From Mycolicibacterium frederiksbergense (lineage in GTDB: Bacteria > Actinomycetota > Actinomycetes > Mycobacteriales > Mycobacteriaceae): 64,000 nucleotides of DNA. Shown here one piece after another: positions 9,193 to 16,886 of this stretch (position 1 is its first letter; the number at the start of each line of letters is the position of its first letter). The notes under the pieces are model-generated. The model ran no database searches. It worked only from the letters and a program-made list of their open reading frames with translations, and was not told the origin of the DNA. A program made the position numbers and the translations under genes. The stretch covers positions 124,001 through 188,000 of the forward strand of contig NZ_JARXVE010000006.1 of the NCBI RefSeq assembly GCF_029893345.1, given 5' to 3'.

Positions 9193-9237
9193 CCAGTATG
9201 GGCCAACTGGATATTGATGAGCAAGCCAGATGGGCCA
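9193..9237. promoter_or_regulatory. Candidate MocR operator: two ATGGGCCA direct repeats 32 bp apart
   Basis: ATGGGCCA occurs at 9198-9205 and again at 9230-9237, exactly 32 bases apart, about three helical turns. The first copy is embedded in an inverted repeat, CCAGT (9194-9198 region) and ACTGG (9206-9210). Direct repeats in the divergent promoter are characteristic of MocR regulators such as GabR and PdxR. Because the site lies between the MocR start (9185) and the small gene at 9250, it could control both directions. The assignment rests on position and repetition only. Confidence 0.5.
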
Positions 9238-9249
9238 GATGATGGGGGC

Positions 9250-9396
9250 ATGCGAACAAGGTGGCTATCTCGACTGGCGCTCAAGTACCGGCGCAGATCC
9301 GCGCCGGGCAATTGCGCCCATGACCGTGATGTGGATGCCCGCCGGGTGCGCAGTGAACTCGACGCGATCCGCGCCCGGTTCCCGGACCACGCGTGA
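9250..9396 (+). CDS. 48-residue basic protein translationally coupled to YczE
   Basis: Short gene starting at ATG 9250 after a GGGGG purine run. It is rich in Arg (MRTRWLSRLALKYRRR at the start) and ends in a helix DARRVRSELDAIRARFPDHA. Its stop overlaps the GTG start of the YczE gene in a GTGA arrangement, which argues that it is translated and coupled to YczE. It contains no signal peptide or recognisable domain. It may be a partner of the membrane protein or just a coupling peptide. Confidence is limited by size. Confidence 0.5.
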   Translation: MRTRWLSRLALKYRRRSAPGNCAHDRDVDARRVRSELDAIRARFPDHA

Positions 9397-10112
9397 TAAC
9401 CGCCGCTAAACGCGCAGGCCTGCTGCTCGTCGGCCTGTGCGGCTACGGCGTCTCGATGGGCATGATGGTGCGCGCCGGGTTGGGGCTGGATCCGTGGGAC
9501 GTCTTCCACCAGGGCCTGACCCGGCACACCCCGCTGAGCCTCGGCATGGCCTCGGCCGTCGTCGGAGTCGTCGTGCTGCTGGCCTGGATACCGCTGCGTA
9601 ACCGGCCCGGGATCGGCACCGTCGCCAACGTGATCGTCATCGCGGTCACGGTCGATGCGACCCTGGCGGTGTTGCCCGCACCATCGGCGATGCCGGTGCG
9701 CATCGCGATGATGCTCGGTGCCGTCGTACTCAACTCGATCAGCACCGTGCTCTACATCGGGGCCGGGCTGGGCCCGGGGCCCCGCGACGGCCTGATGACC
9801 GGACTGGTGGCCCGCACCGGGCTCTCGGTGCGGCTGGTGCGCACCGCGATCGAGGCAACCGTGCTGGCGGTGGGCTGGCTGCTGGGCGGCACCCTCGGCA
9901 TCGGCACGGTGGTCTACGCCTTCGGGATCGGCCCGCTGGTGCAGCTGTTCCTGCGGCTGACGCCGCGATCACTGCTGTTCCACGATTTCAGCGGCGGGCG
10001 TGCCCGAGCGGACCGCGACCAGCGGATCACTACGATGAGCGAGTGGCCGCAGGGGAACTCACCGACTCGACAACCGGAGATGCCGAACACGGAACCGACC
10101 CCGACCAGTTGA
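9393..10112 (+). CDS. YczE/YitT-like integral membrane protein
   Basis: A 239-residue protein with five to six predicted membrane helices. The segments GLCGYGVSMGMMVRAGLGLDPWDVFHQGL and GAGLGPGPRDGLMTGL are hallmarks of the YczE/YyaS family: two repeats each with a Gly-rich G-L-G-P-x-D motif. In Bacillus YczE is linked to lipopeptide production and is encoded next to a MocR regulator. The molecular role is not established. The GTG at 9393 overlaps the stop of the 48-residue gene. The last 23 codons overlap the next gene (ABC ATPase), which suggests the C-terminal tail beyond residue about 205 is not under tight selection. Confidence 0.85.
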   Translation: MITAAKRAGLLLVGLCGYGVSMGMMVRAGLGLDPWDVFHQGLTRHTPLSLGMASAVVGVVVLLAWIPLRNRPGIGTVANVIVIAVTVDATLAVLPAPSAMPVRIAMMLGAVVLNSISTVLYIGAGLGPGPRDGLMTGLVARTGLSVRLVRTAIEATVLAVGWLLGGTLGIGTVVYAFGIGPLVQLFLRLTPRSLLFHDFSGGRARADRDQRITTMSEWPQGNSPTRQPEMPNTEPTPTS

Positions 10113-10912
10113 TCGACTTCGCCAGGGTGACCCTGCGCCGGGGCGGCAACACCTTGGTCGGGCCCATCACCTGGGCCGTGGAGCTCGACGAGCGGTGGGT
10201 GATCATCGGACCGAACGGGGCGGGTAAAACCTCGCTGCTGCGGATCGCGGCCGCCACCGAACATCCTTCGTCGGGCAGCGCATACGTGCTCGGCGAGCGG
10301 TTGGGCCGCACCGACATGTCCGAGTTGCGGTCCCGGGTCGGGCTGAGCAGTTCGGCACTGTCGCAGCGGATTCCCGACGACGAGGTGGTGCGCGACCTGG
10401 TGGTGTCGGCCGGCTATGCGGTGCTGGGCCGCTGGCGCGAGGACTACGAGGACGTCGACTACGCCCAGGCCGTCGACATGCTGGAAAGCGTCGGCGCCGA
10501 GCACCTCGCCGAGCGCACCTACGGGACACTGTCGGAAGGCGAACGCAAGCGGGTGCTGATCGCCCGGTCGCTGATGACCGACCCGGAACTGCTGCTGCTC
10601 GACGAGCCGGCTGCCGGGCTGGACCTGGGCGGTCGCGAGGAGCTGGTGGCGCGGTTGACCGACCTGGCCGCCGACCCCGATGCCCCGGCCATGGTGCTGG
10701 TGACCCATCATGTCGAGGAGATCCCGGTGGGATTCAGCCACGCGCTGATCCTGTCGGAGGGCAAGGCGGTCGCCTCGGGTCTGCTGACCGAGGTGCTGAC
10801 CGCTGAGAACCTGTCCACGGCGTTCGGTCAGTCGATCGCGCTGGACGTGATGGACGGGCGCTACTTCGCTCGGCGGACCAGAAGCCGCGCTGCACACAGG
10901 AGGCGAGAATGA
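10043..10912 (+). CDS. ABC transporter ATP-binding protein
   Basis: A 289-residue ATPase with Walker A IGPNGAGKTSLL near residue 55, signature LSEGERKRV near 160, Walker B ELLLLDEPAAGLDLGG near 182 and the H-loop TTHH-type LVTHHVEEIP near 222. It resembles the single-ATPase family (ModF/YheS-like) encoded by Rv3041c. No permease gene lies nearby, so its partner is unknown. The start at GTG 10043 fits the M. tuberculosis protein, although it overlaps the YczE gene by 70 bases. Its stop overlaps the Nudix gene ATG (ATGA), so the two are translationally coupled. Confidence 0.88.
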   Translation: MAAGELTDSTTGDAEHGTDPDQLIDFARVTLRRGGNTLVGPITWAVELDERWVIIGPNGAGKTSLLRIAAATEHPSSGSAYVLGERLGRTDMSELRSRVGLSSSALSQRIPDDEVVRDLVVSAGYAVLGRWREDYEDVDYAQAVDMLESVGAEHLAERTYGTLSEGERKRVLIARSLMTDPELLLLDEPAAGLDLGGREELVARLTDLAADPDAPAMVLVTHHVEEIPVGFSHALILSEGKAVASGLLTEVLTAENLSTAFGQSIALDVMDGRYFARRTRSRAAHRRRE

Positions 10913-11805
10913 ATCCCGACGAGCGCTTGCGCGAGGAGCCGACTAGCACCCACGAGCGCTTGCGCGAGGAGCCGCTGGTGCCCAGGCCGGCCGCCACCGT
11001 GATGCTGATCCGCGACGTGCGCGGAGGTGGCGCGAAGGCAGAGCTTGAGGTGTTCCTGATGCGCAGGCATGCGGCGATGGAATTCGGGGCCGGGGTGATG
11101 GTGTTCCCCGGCGGCGGGGTCGACGAGCGTGACCGCAACGCCGACATCGCCTGGTTCGGTCCCGAGCCGGACTGGTGGGCGGGGCGAATGGGCGTGGACA
11201 CCGGGCTGGCCGAGGCGCTGGTGTGCGCCGCGGCCCGGGAGACCTTCGAGGAGTCAGGGGTGCTGTTCGCCGGACCGGCCAACGACCCTGACGGCATCAT
11301 CACCGACGCATCCGTCTACCGCGACGCGCGCGCAGCCCTGGCCAACCAGTCGCTGTCGTTCGCCGACTTCCTGCGCGACGAGAAGCTCGTGCTGAGGGCC
11401 GATCTGCTGCGGCCGTGGGACAACTGGGTGACCCCCAAGGAGGAACGCACCCGCCGCTACGACACCTTCTTCTTCGTCGGCGCCCTGCCCGAGGGGCAGC
11501 GGGCCGACGGCGAGAACACCGAGAGTGACCGCGCGTTCTGGAGCACGCCGCAGGCCGGGCTCGACGACTTCGAGCAAGGGCACTCATTCCTGCTCCCGCC
11601 GACCTGGACCCAGCTCAATTCACTCAACGGCCGCTCGGTCGCCGACGTACTGGTGACCGAGCGCAAGATCGTCGCGACCGAACCCAGCCTCTCCGTCGGC
11701 GCAGGGGAGTGGAAGATCGAGTTCTTCGACAGCGGCCGCTACAACGCGGCGCGAAACCGTCGCTCACCTGCCGGTATGACCGGGGATACGGGCGGTCCCT
11801 CGTGA
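10909..11805 (+). CDS. Nudix hydrolase family protein
   Basis: A 298-residue Nudix-fold protein, orthologue of Rv3040c. The fold begins with AATVMLIRD near residue 27. The Nudix box is present in atypical form: VMVFPGGGVDERD, then after a long insert ALVCAAARETFEESGVLF, giving the REx2EExG core (RETFEESG) near residue 110. Such enzymes cleave nucleoside diphosphate or CoA derivatives in the cytoplasm. The first 22 residues are odd: an 8-residue unit ERLREEP is repeated (ERLREEP-TSTH-ERLREEP), encoded by a 23-base exact direct repeat. Start ATG 10909 has AGGAGGCGAGA just upstream. The gene ends in a GTGA overlap with the crotonase gene. Confidence 0.85.
   Translation: MNPDERLREEPTSTHERLREEPLVPRPAATVMLIRDVRGGGAKAELEVFLMRRHAAMEFGAGVMVFPGGGVDERDRNADIAWFGPEPDWWAGRMGVDTGLAEALVCAAARETFEESGVLFAGPANDPDGIITDASVYRDARAALANQSLSFADFLRDEKLVLRADLLRPWDNWVTPKEERTRRYDTFFFVGALPEGQRADGENTESDRAFWSTPQAGLDDFEQGHSFLLPPTWTQLNSLNGRSVADVLVTERKIVATEPSLSVGAGEWKIEFFDSGRYNAARNRRSPAGMTGDTGGPS
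10919..10974 (+). repeat. 23-bp direct repeat inside the Nudix gene 5' end
   Basis: The 23 bases from 10919 to 10941 (beginning ACGAGCGCTTGCGCGAGG) are repeated without a mismatch at 10952-10974. The period is 33 bases, that is 11 codons, so the reading frame is kept and the protein gains a repeated ERLREEP unit. This indicates a recent tandem duplication or insertion of a small dispersed element near the start codon. Confidence 0.85.
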
Positions 11806-12467
11806 ACGAGTTCGTCAGCGTCGTCACCCGCGACGAGGAGCCCGGGATCGCGACGTTGCTGCTGTCCCGGCCGCCGACCAACGCCCTGACCCGGCAGATG
11901 TACCGCGAGATCCTCGCCGCGGCCCACGAGGTCGGCGAGCGCACCGACATCGCCGTGGTGATCGTGTTCGGCGGGCACGAGATCTTCTGTGCCGGCGATG
12001 ATGTTCCCGAGCTGCGCACACTGAACGCTGCCGAGGCCGCGGCCGCCGACGAGGCGCTGCGCCAGTGCATCGAGGCGGTGGCGGCCACTCCCAAGCCCAC
12101 CGTGGCCGCTATCACCGGCTATGCGCTGGGCAGCGGTCTCAACCTGGCACTGGCCGCCGACTGGCGGGTCAGCGGTGACAACGTCAAGTTCGGGTCGACC
12201 GAAATCCTGGCCGGGCTGGCGCCGCGCGCCGGCGGCGGTGCGCGGCTGGCCGAGGTCATCGGGGCCAGTAAGGCCAAGGAGCTGGTGTTCAGCGGGCGGT
12301 TCGTCGGTGCCGAGGAAGCGCTGGAACTCGGTCTGATCGACCAGATGGTGGCACCCGACCACGTATACGACGAGGCACTGACCTGGGCGCGGCGCTTCCT
12401 CGACTATCCGGTCGACGTGCTGGCCGCGGCGAAGGCCGCCGTCGACGGGCTGGTGGACCGGCCCTGA
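11802..12467 (+). CDS. echA17: Short enoyl-CoA hydratase/isomerase family protein (EchA17-like)
   Basis: A 221-residue crotonase-fold protein whose position and sequence match M. tuberculosis echA17 (Rv3039c). The CoA oxyanion-hole segments are seen: EIFCAGDDVPEL near residue 62 and GYALGSGLNLALAADW near 106. The first catalytic Glu of classical hydratases (in the GGGCEL motif) is replaced by Asn; the second, in STEILAG, is kept. The protein stops after AAAKAAVDGLVDRP, roughly 30 residues earlier than is usual for the family, and the following bases do not encode the missing helix in any frame. GTG 11802 overlaps the Nudix stop (GTGA). Hydratase activity is therefore uncertain. Confidence 0.85.
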   Translation: MNEFVSVVTRDEEPGIATLLLSRPPTNALTRQMYREILAAAHEVGERTDIAVVIVFGGHEIFCAGDDVPELRTLNAAEAAAADEALRQCIEAVAATPKPTVAAITGYALGSGLNLALAADWRVSGDNVKFGSTEILAGLAPRAGGGARLAEVIGASKAKELVFSGRFVGAEEALELGLIDQMVAPDHVYDEALTWARRFLDYPVDVLAAAKAAVDGLVDRP

Positions 12468-12500
12468 CATCCATCCGATAGCGGCCGTTACGCTGCCCTG

Positions 12501-13514
12501 ATGACAGAGATCAAGGATCCCGGCACCGACACCGACCTCGCCGACCTGCCGGCTCCTAATCCGCACGCCACGGCCGAGCAGGTCGAAGCCGCGCTGCGCG
12601 ACAGCAAGCTCGCCCAGGTGCTCTATCACGACTGGGAAGCCGAGACCTACGACGACAAGTGGTCGATCTCCTACGATCAGCGCTGTATCGACTACGCCCG
12701 CGGCCGGTTCGACGCCATCGTTCCGGACGCCGAGCAGCGTGAGCTGCCCTATGACCGGGCCCTCGAGCTGGGCTGCGGCACCGGCTTCTTCCTGCTCAAC
12801 CTGATCCAGTCCGGTGTGGCGCGGCGTGGATCGGTGACCGATCTGTCGCCGGGCATGGTCAAGGTCGCCACCCGCAACGGGCAATCGCTCGGCCTGGACA
12901 TCGACGGTCGGGTCGCCGACGCCGAGGGCATCCCGTACGAGGACAACACCTTCGACCTGGTTGTCGGGCACGCCGTGCTGCACCACATTCCGGATGTCGA
13001 GCTGTCGCTGCGCGAGGTGGTCCGGGTGCTCAAGCCGGGCGGGCGTTTTGTGTTCGCCGGGGAGCCCACCACGGTCGGCAACCGGTATGCGCGGGAACTG
13101 TCCACCCTGACCTGGCATGCCACCACCAACCTCACCAAGCTGCCCTGGCTGAGCGGTTGGCGCCGCCCGCAGGCCGAGCTCGACGAGTCGTCTCGGGCGG
13201 CGGCCCTGGAGGCCGTGGTGGACCTGCACACCTTCGACCCCGCCGACCTGGAGCGCATGGCGACCAACGCCGGTGCCGTCGAAGTGGCCACCGCCAGTGA
13301 GGAATTCACCGCCGCCATGCTGGGCTGGCCGGTTCGCACGTTCGAGGCAGCCGTCCCGCCGGGCCGATTGGGTTGGGGCTGGGCCAAGTTCGCGTTCAGC
13401 AGCTGGACCACCCTGAGCTGGGTGGATGCCAACGTGTGGCGCCGGGTGGTGCCCAAGGGTTGGTTCTACAACGTGATGGTCACCGGGGTGAAGCCGTCAG
13501 GAGACCAGGGCTGA
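12501..13514 (+). CDS. SAM-dependent methyltransferase (Rv3038c-like)
   Basis: A 337-residue class I methyltransferase. Motif I LELGCGTGFFLLNL lies near residue 90, the acidic turn TDLSPGM follows, then VADAEGIPYEDNTFDLVVGHAVLHHIPD near 140 and VLKPGGRFVFAGEP near 175. The C-terminal third (about residues 230-337) is a helical extension typical of the mycobacterial orthologue. The substrate is unknown. It is in line with genes of the methylglucose lipopolysaccharide group, so a sugar or lipid acceptor is possible. The next gene starts inside its stop codon. Confidence 0.88.
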   Translation: MTEIKDPGTDTDLADLPAPNPHATAEQVEAALRDSKLAQVLYHDWEAETYDDKWSISYDQRCIDYARGRFDAIVPDAEQRELPYDRALELGCGTGFFLLNLIQSGVARRGSVTDLSPGMVKVATRNGQSLGLDIDGRVADAEGIPYEDNTFDLVVGHAVLHHIPDVELSLREVVRVLKPGGRFVFAGEPTTVGNRYARELSTLTWHATTNLTKLPWLSGWRRPQAELDESSRAAALEAVVDLHTFDPADLERMATNAGAVEVATASEEFTAAMLGWPVRTFEAAVPPGRLGWGWAKFAFSSWTTLSWVDANVWRRVVPKGWFYNVMVTGVKPSGDQG

Positions 13515-14680
13515 CGCTCTTCGATATTGAAGCCGTCGCGTACCTGCGCTCCGATGCCGGACGGCAGGCGCTGACCCAGGTCGCCGGCCTGGCACTGTCC
13601 GGGGCCTCCTTGGTCAGCGACATCGCCTCTGTCCGAAGACAATTCGGTGATCATGCGGCGGTGTTGGTGGAAACCGTGCAGTTGCGCCGGCGGGCGCAGG
13701 CCAAGTTCGCGGACCCGGGGCAGTGGCTGTTCACCGACGAGGCCCTGCAACAGGCCACGGCTGCTCCGGTGGCTGCGCACCGGGCCCGCCGGCTGGCCGG
13801 GGCGCGGGTGCACGACGCCACCTGCTCGATCGGCAGTGAGCTTGTGGCACTACGTGATCGCGCCGCGCAACTGCTGGGCAGCGACCTCGATCCGGTGCGA
13901 TTGGCGATGGCCGCCAACAATGTTGATGGCGAGGTTGCGCTGTGCCGCGCCGACGCGTTGGCGCCGATCACCCGTGACACGGTGGTGATCGTCGACCCGG
14001 CACGCCGCGCCGGCGGACGGCGCCGGTTCGACCCCCGGGCCTACACCCCGGCCCTGGACGCGGTTCTGGACGTCTACAGCGGCCGGGACCTGGTCGTGAA
14101 GTGCGCTCCGGGAATCGATTTCGATGAGCTCGCCAAGATGGGGTTCGACGGGGAGATCGAGGTGACATCGGTGGCGGGCAGTGTGCGGGAGGCCTGCCTG
14201 TGGTCGCCTGGTCTCACCGACCGCGGCGTTCGCCGACGGGCCACCATGCTCGACGGCGGGGAAGAGATCACCGACGCCGAACCCGACGACTGTGCGGTCG
14301 CCGAGGCCGGGCGGTGGATCGTCGACCCCGATGGTGCCGTGGTGCGAGCCGGGCTGGTGCGGCACTACGCGGCCCGGCACGGACTGTGGCAGCTCGACCC
14401 CGACATCGCCTACCTGTCCGGAGACGAGCTGCCCGCCGGGGTACGCGGCTTCGAGGTGCTCGAACAGCTGCAGTTCCAGGAGCGACGGCTGCGAGCGGCA
14501 CTGGCCGCCCGCTCGGTGGGGGCATTGGAGATCCTGGTCCGTGGCCTGGACGTGGATCCCGATGCATTGCGGGCACGGATGCGGTTGCGCGGCTCGCAGC
14601 ACCTTGCGGTGGTGATCGCCCGGCTGGGTGCCGGGGCGTCCAGCCGGGCAACGGCATTCATTTGTCGGCCGTCCCGATAG
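13511..14680 (+). CDS. THUMP-like class I methyltransferase domain protein (Rv3037c-like), probable CTG start
   Basis: About 389 residues starting TLFDIEAVAYLRSDAGR. Visible marks are HDATCSIGSEL near residue 105, SDLDPVRLAMAANN, the VVIVDPARRAGGRRRFDP block near 157, VKCAPGIDFDEL near 195 and a conserved LILVRGLD-type C-terminal part. This family is listed as class I SAM-dependent methyltransferase with a THUMP-like domain and is placed in the methylglucose lipopolysaccharide gene group in M. tuberculosis. No ATG or GTG lies near the conserved N-terminus. CTG at 13511 overlaps the upstream TGA (CTGA) and has AGGAG at 13499-13503, 7 bases before it, which is ideal. The next conventional alternative is TTG 13460, with poor spacing. 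Confidence 0.82.
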   Translation: MTLFDIEAVAYLRSDAGRQALTQVAGLALSGASLVSDIASVRRQFGDHAAVLVETVQLRRRAQAKFADPGQWLFTDEALQQATAAPVAAHRARRLAGARVHDATCSIGSELVALRDRAAQLLGSDLDPVRLAMAANNVDGEVALCRADALAPITRDTVVIVDPARRAGGRRRFDPRAYTPALDAVLDVYSGRDLVVKCAPGIDFDELAKMGFDGEIEVTSVAGSVREACLWSPGLTDRGVRRRATMLDGGEEITDAEPDDCAVAEAGRWIVDPDGAVVRAGLVRHYAARHGLWQLDPDIAYLSGDELPAGVRGFEVLEQLQFQERRLRAALAARSVGALEILVRGLDVDPDALRARMRLRGSQHLAVVIARLGAGASSRATAFICRPSR

Positions 14681-14754
14681 CCGGCACGTACCCTGGACCG
14701 AAACACGCCGGTGATCAACCGGTGTGAGTTGATCGCCTGCGAGGACGACGGACG

Positions 14755-15444
14755 ATGCGAATTTCACCTGTGACCGGCCTGCTGGCAGCCGGTGTACTGC
14801 TCGGCTGGGTCGGGACGCCGGTGGCAGCTGCGCTGCCCGCCTGCGCCGACCTCGGCGGCAGCGTCAACGCCGAGCAGAGCTGCCAGGTGCACACCGCCAA
14901 TGCCGCCTACACGCTGGATTACACCTTCCCGGTCGGTTATCCAGATCAGCAGGCAGTCGCCGATTACCTGATCCAGACCCGCGACGGCTTCGTCAACGTT
15001 TCGGGCATGCCGGGATCACGCGATCAGCCTTACGTTCTCGACGCCAAGGGCACCGCCTACAAATCCGGGACACCGCCGCGCACCCAGAGTCTGGTATTCG
15101 AGGTGTATCAGAACGTCGGTGGCGCGCATCCACAGACCTGGTACAAGTCGTTCAACTACAACCTGGGGACCCGTGCGCCGATCACCTTCGACACACTGTT
15201 CAAGCCGGGTTCCAAAGCGCTGGACGTGATCTTCCCGATCGTGCAGCGCGAGTTGCAGAAGCAGTCCGGCGTCGAACTGTCGATCCCGCCGTCGATCGGC
15301 CTGGACCCCGCGCACTATCAGAACTTCGCCATCACCGATGACTCGGTGATCTTCTTCTTCGGTCAGGGCGAGCTGCTGCCCGAAGCCGCTGGTGCCACCG
15401 AGGCCAGCGTCCCGCGGTCCGCGGTGGCCGCAATGCTGACCTGA
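14755..15444 (+). CDS. Secreted RsiV/DUF3298-type protein (TB22.2-like)
   Basis: A 229-residue exported protein. A signal peptide of about 25 residues ends VAAAL, and the mature part starts PACADLGGSVNAEQSCQVH with two cysteines. The remainder matches the DUF3298/RsiV fold, including YKSFNYNLGTRAPITFDTLFKPG and the FAITDDSVIFFFGQGELLPEAAG end segment. The M. tuberculosis counterpart is Rv3036c, described as a secreted antigen/esterase-like protein. The fold in Bacillus is a sigma-factor regulator that binds lysozyme, but no membrane anchor or sigma factor is present here. Convergent with the lipoprotein gene 17 bases away. Confidence 0.85.
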   Translation: MRISPVTGLLAAGVLLGWVGTPVAAALPACADLGGSVNAEQSCQVHTANAAYTLDYTFPVGYPDQQAVADYLIQTRDGFVNVSGMPGSRDQPYVLDAKGTAYKSGTPPRTQSLVFEVYQNVGGAHPQTWYKSFNYNLGTRAPITFDTLFKPGSKALDVIFPIVQRELQKQSGVELSIPPSIGLDPAHYQNFAITDDSVIFFFGQGELLPEAAGATEASVPRSAVAAMLT

Positions 15445-15460
15445 CCGCGCACCCGGCGAA

Positions 15461-16744
15461 TCACTCCGGCGCGAAGCCGTACACCTGCCCGTCACTGGTC
15501 GCGGTGACGATGCGATGGTCGTGCGCGATGGACACCCCGACCGGCCAGCCGGTGGCCTCCGGCAGGGAATAGGTGTTGATCGTGTGCCCATCGGCGGTGT
15601 CGAACACCAGCAGCATCTGCCCGTGTCCGCCCTCGCGGGCCACGGTGTAGCCGATACCGCCGGAGCGGCTTGATGTGGACAGCGGCACGACGTCGTCGCG
15701 GGTCCACAACAGCTCGCCCTGGTCCCCGGCGTCGCGCACAGCGGTCAGCTTGGCATCCGGTCCGCCGCCGACCACGATCAGTCCGTCCGGCGACACCGAA
15801 GGCGGGGTCTGGGCCAGATAGTCCAGGGGCACCGACCATTTCGCCGAACCATCGGCGGAGTTGAGCGCCCACAGCCGCTGATCGCGGCCGTTGACGTACA
15901 CGGTCTTACCGTCGGCGGACAGCACCGGACTGGCCAACGGCCCACGGCCCACGGCGTCGCTGGTCCATTCCTGCGTCAGCAACGGCTTCTGGCCGGGGTG
16001 ATAACGCAAACCGATCAACACGGGGGCTTCGGCACCGGGCTGCCACAGGCTCAGCACAACGATGTTGGTCTGATGGGAGTACGCCGGCGCGGCCGCCACC
16101 GGGCAGCGGGACCGGGCCGGCTGACAATCGCCCAGACCACGCTGCGAATCAGTCGGGTCCACACCGGAGACCAGGTCCAGCGGGGTGCCCTCGACCGTGC
16201 CGCGGTGGCTGTTGAACACCAGAACCTGTCCCAGATGGGTGACGACCAGCAGTTGGCCGTCGTCGAGGAGCCGCGGCGTGGTCGGCATGCCGATCACCGG
16301 TCGGCGCCACCGGATCCACTGTGTCGGCGGGAAGGACAGAATCGCGCCGGGCTGACCGACGTAGACATTGTCGAATCCGTCCATCAGCGGGCTGGACCAG
16401 CCACCGCCCTGCACGAGTCGCGAGCACCAGCGCTGGCGGGCGTTGTTGCCGGCCTCCCACACCATCAGTGAGCAGCCCCCGGCGGTCTGAGCGTTGACCG
16501 CCAGATAATTGCCCGAGCCCAGTGCTACCTGGGCACCCAGCTCACCCTTCACCGATCTGCTCCAGTCCAGCCGGAGCGTCTCAGCCCCAGGGGACCGGGT
16601 GTAGCTGCTGTTGGCTTCATCGCCGTACTGCGCCGACCAGCCTTGTGCGGCGTGCGCGTCCACCCATGAATCGGTGTTCTCACAACCGGCGAGCAGGCCC
16701 GTGAACAGCACCGCGACCGCCAGTGCAAGGTATCGCCGGAACAC
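15461..16744 (-). CDS. Lipoprotein with PQQ-type beta-propeller (Rv3035-like)
   Basis: A 427-residue exported lipoprotein. The signal FRRYLALAVAVLFTGLLAGC ends at Cys21 of a lipobox. The rest consists of repeated propeller blades with Trp-docking signatures such as GPLASPVLSADGKTVYVNGRDQRLWALNSADGSAKW (read as successive blades) and a last blade ending SDGQVYGFAPE. PQQ-like propellers without cofactor sites often serve as protein scaffolds outside the membrane. The GTG at 16744 was chosen because AAAGGA lies 4 bases upstream; ATG 16771 is an in-frame alternative that would add 9 residues. It is divergent from the acyltransferase gene. Confidence 0.85.
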   Translation of the reverse strand: MFRRYLALAVAVLFTGLLAGCENTDSWVDAHAAQGWSAQYGDEANSSYTRSPGAETLRLDWSRSVKGELGAQVALGSGNYLAVNAQTAGGCSLMVWEAGNNARQRWCSRLVQGGGWSSPLMDGFDNVYVGQPGAILSFPPTQWIRWRRPVIGMPTTPRLLDDGQLLVVTHLGQVLVFNSHRGTVEGTPLDLVSGVDPTDSQRGLGDCQPARSRCPVAAAPAYSHQTNIVVLSLWQPGAEAPVLIGLRYHPGQKPLLTQEWTSDAVGRGPLASPVLSADGKTVYVNGRDQRLWALNSADGSAKWSVPLDYLAQTPPSVSPDGLIVVGGGPDAKLTAVRDAGDQGELLWTRDDVVPLSTSSRSGGIGYTVAREGGHGQMLLVFDTADGHTINTYSLPEATGWPVGVSIAHDHRIVTATSDGQVYGFAPE

Positions 16745-16886
16745 GGTGTCCTTTCGTCCGAATACACGCATGGGTCTCGCAGGTGTGGCTGAGTGGCCCA
16801 GGTGAGGGTAACCCGGCCGCCGGTTGGTGCAGGAGTGGAGCGACCCCGGAACTCGTTCGAGCCTGCTCGCAGTAGGCTGTCCGGCC

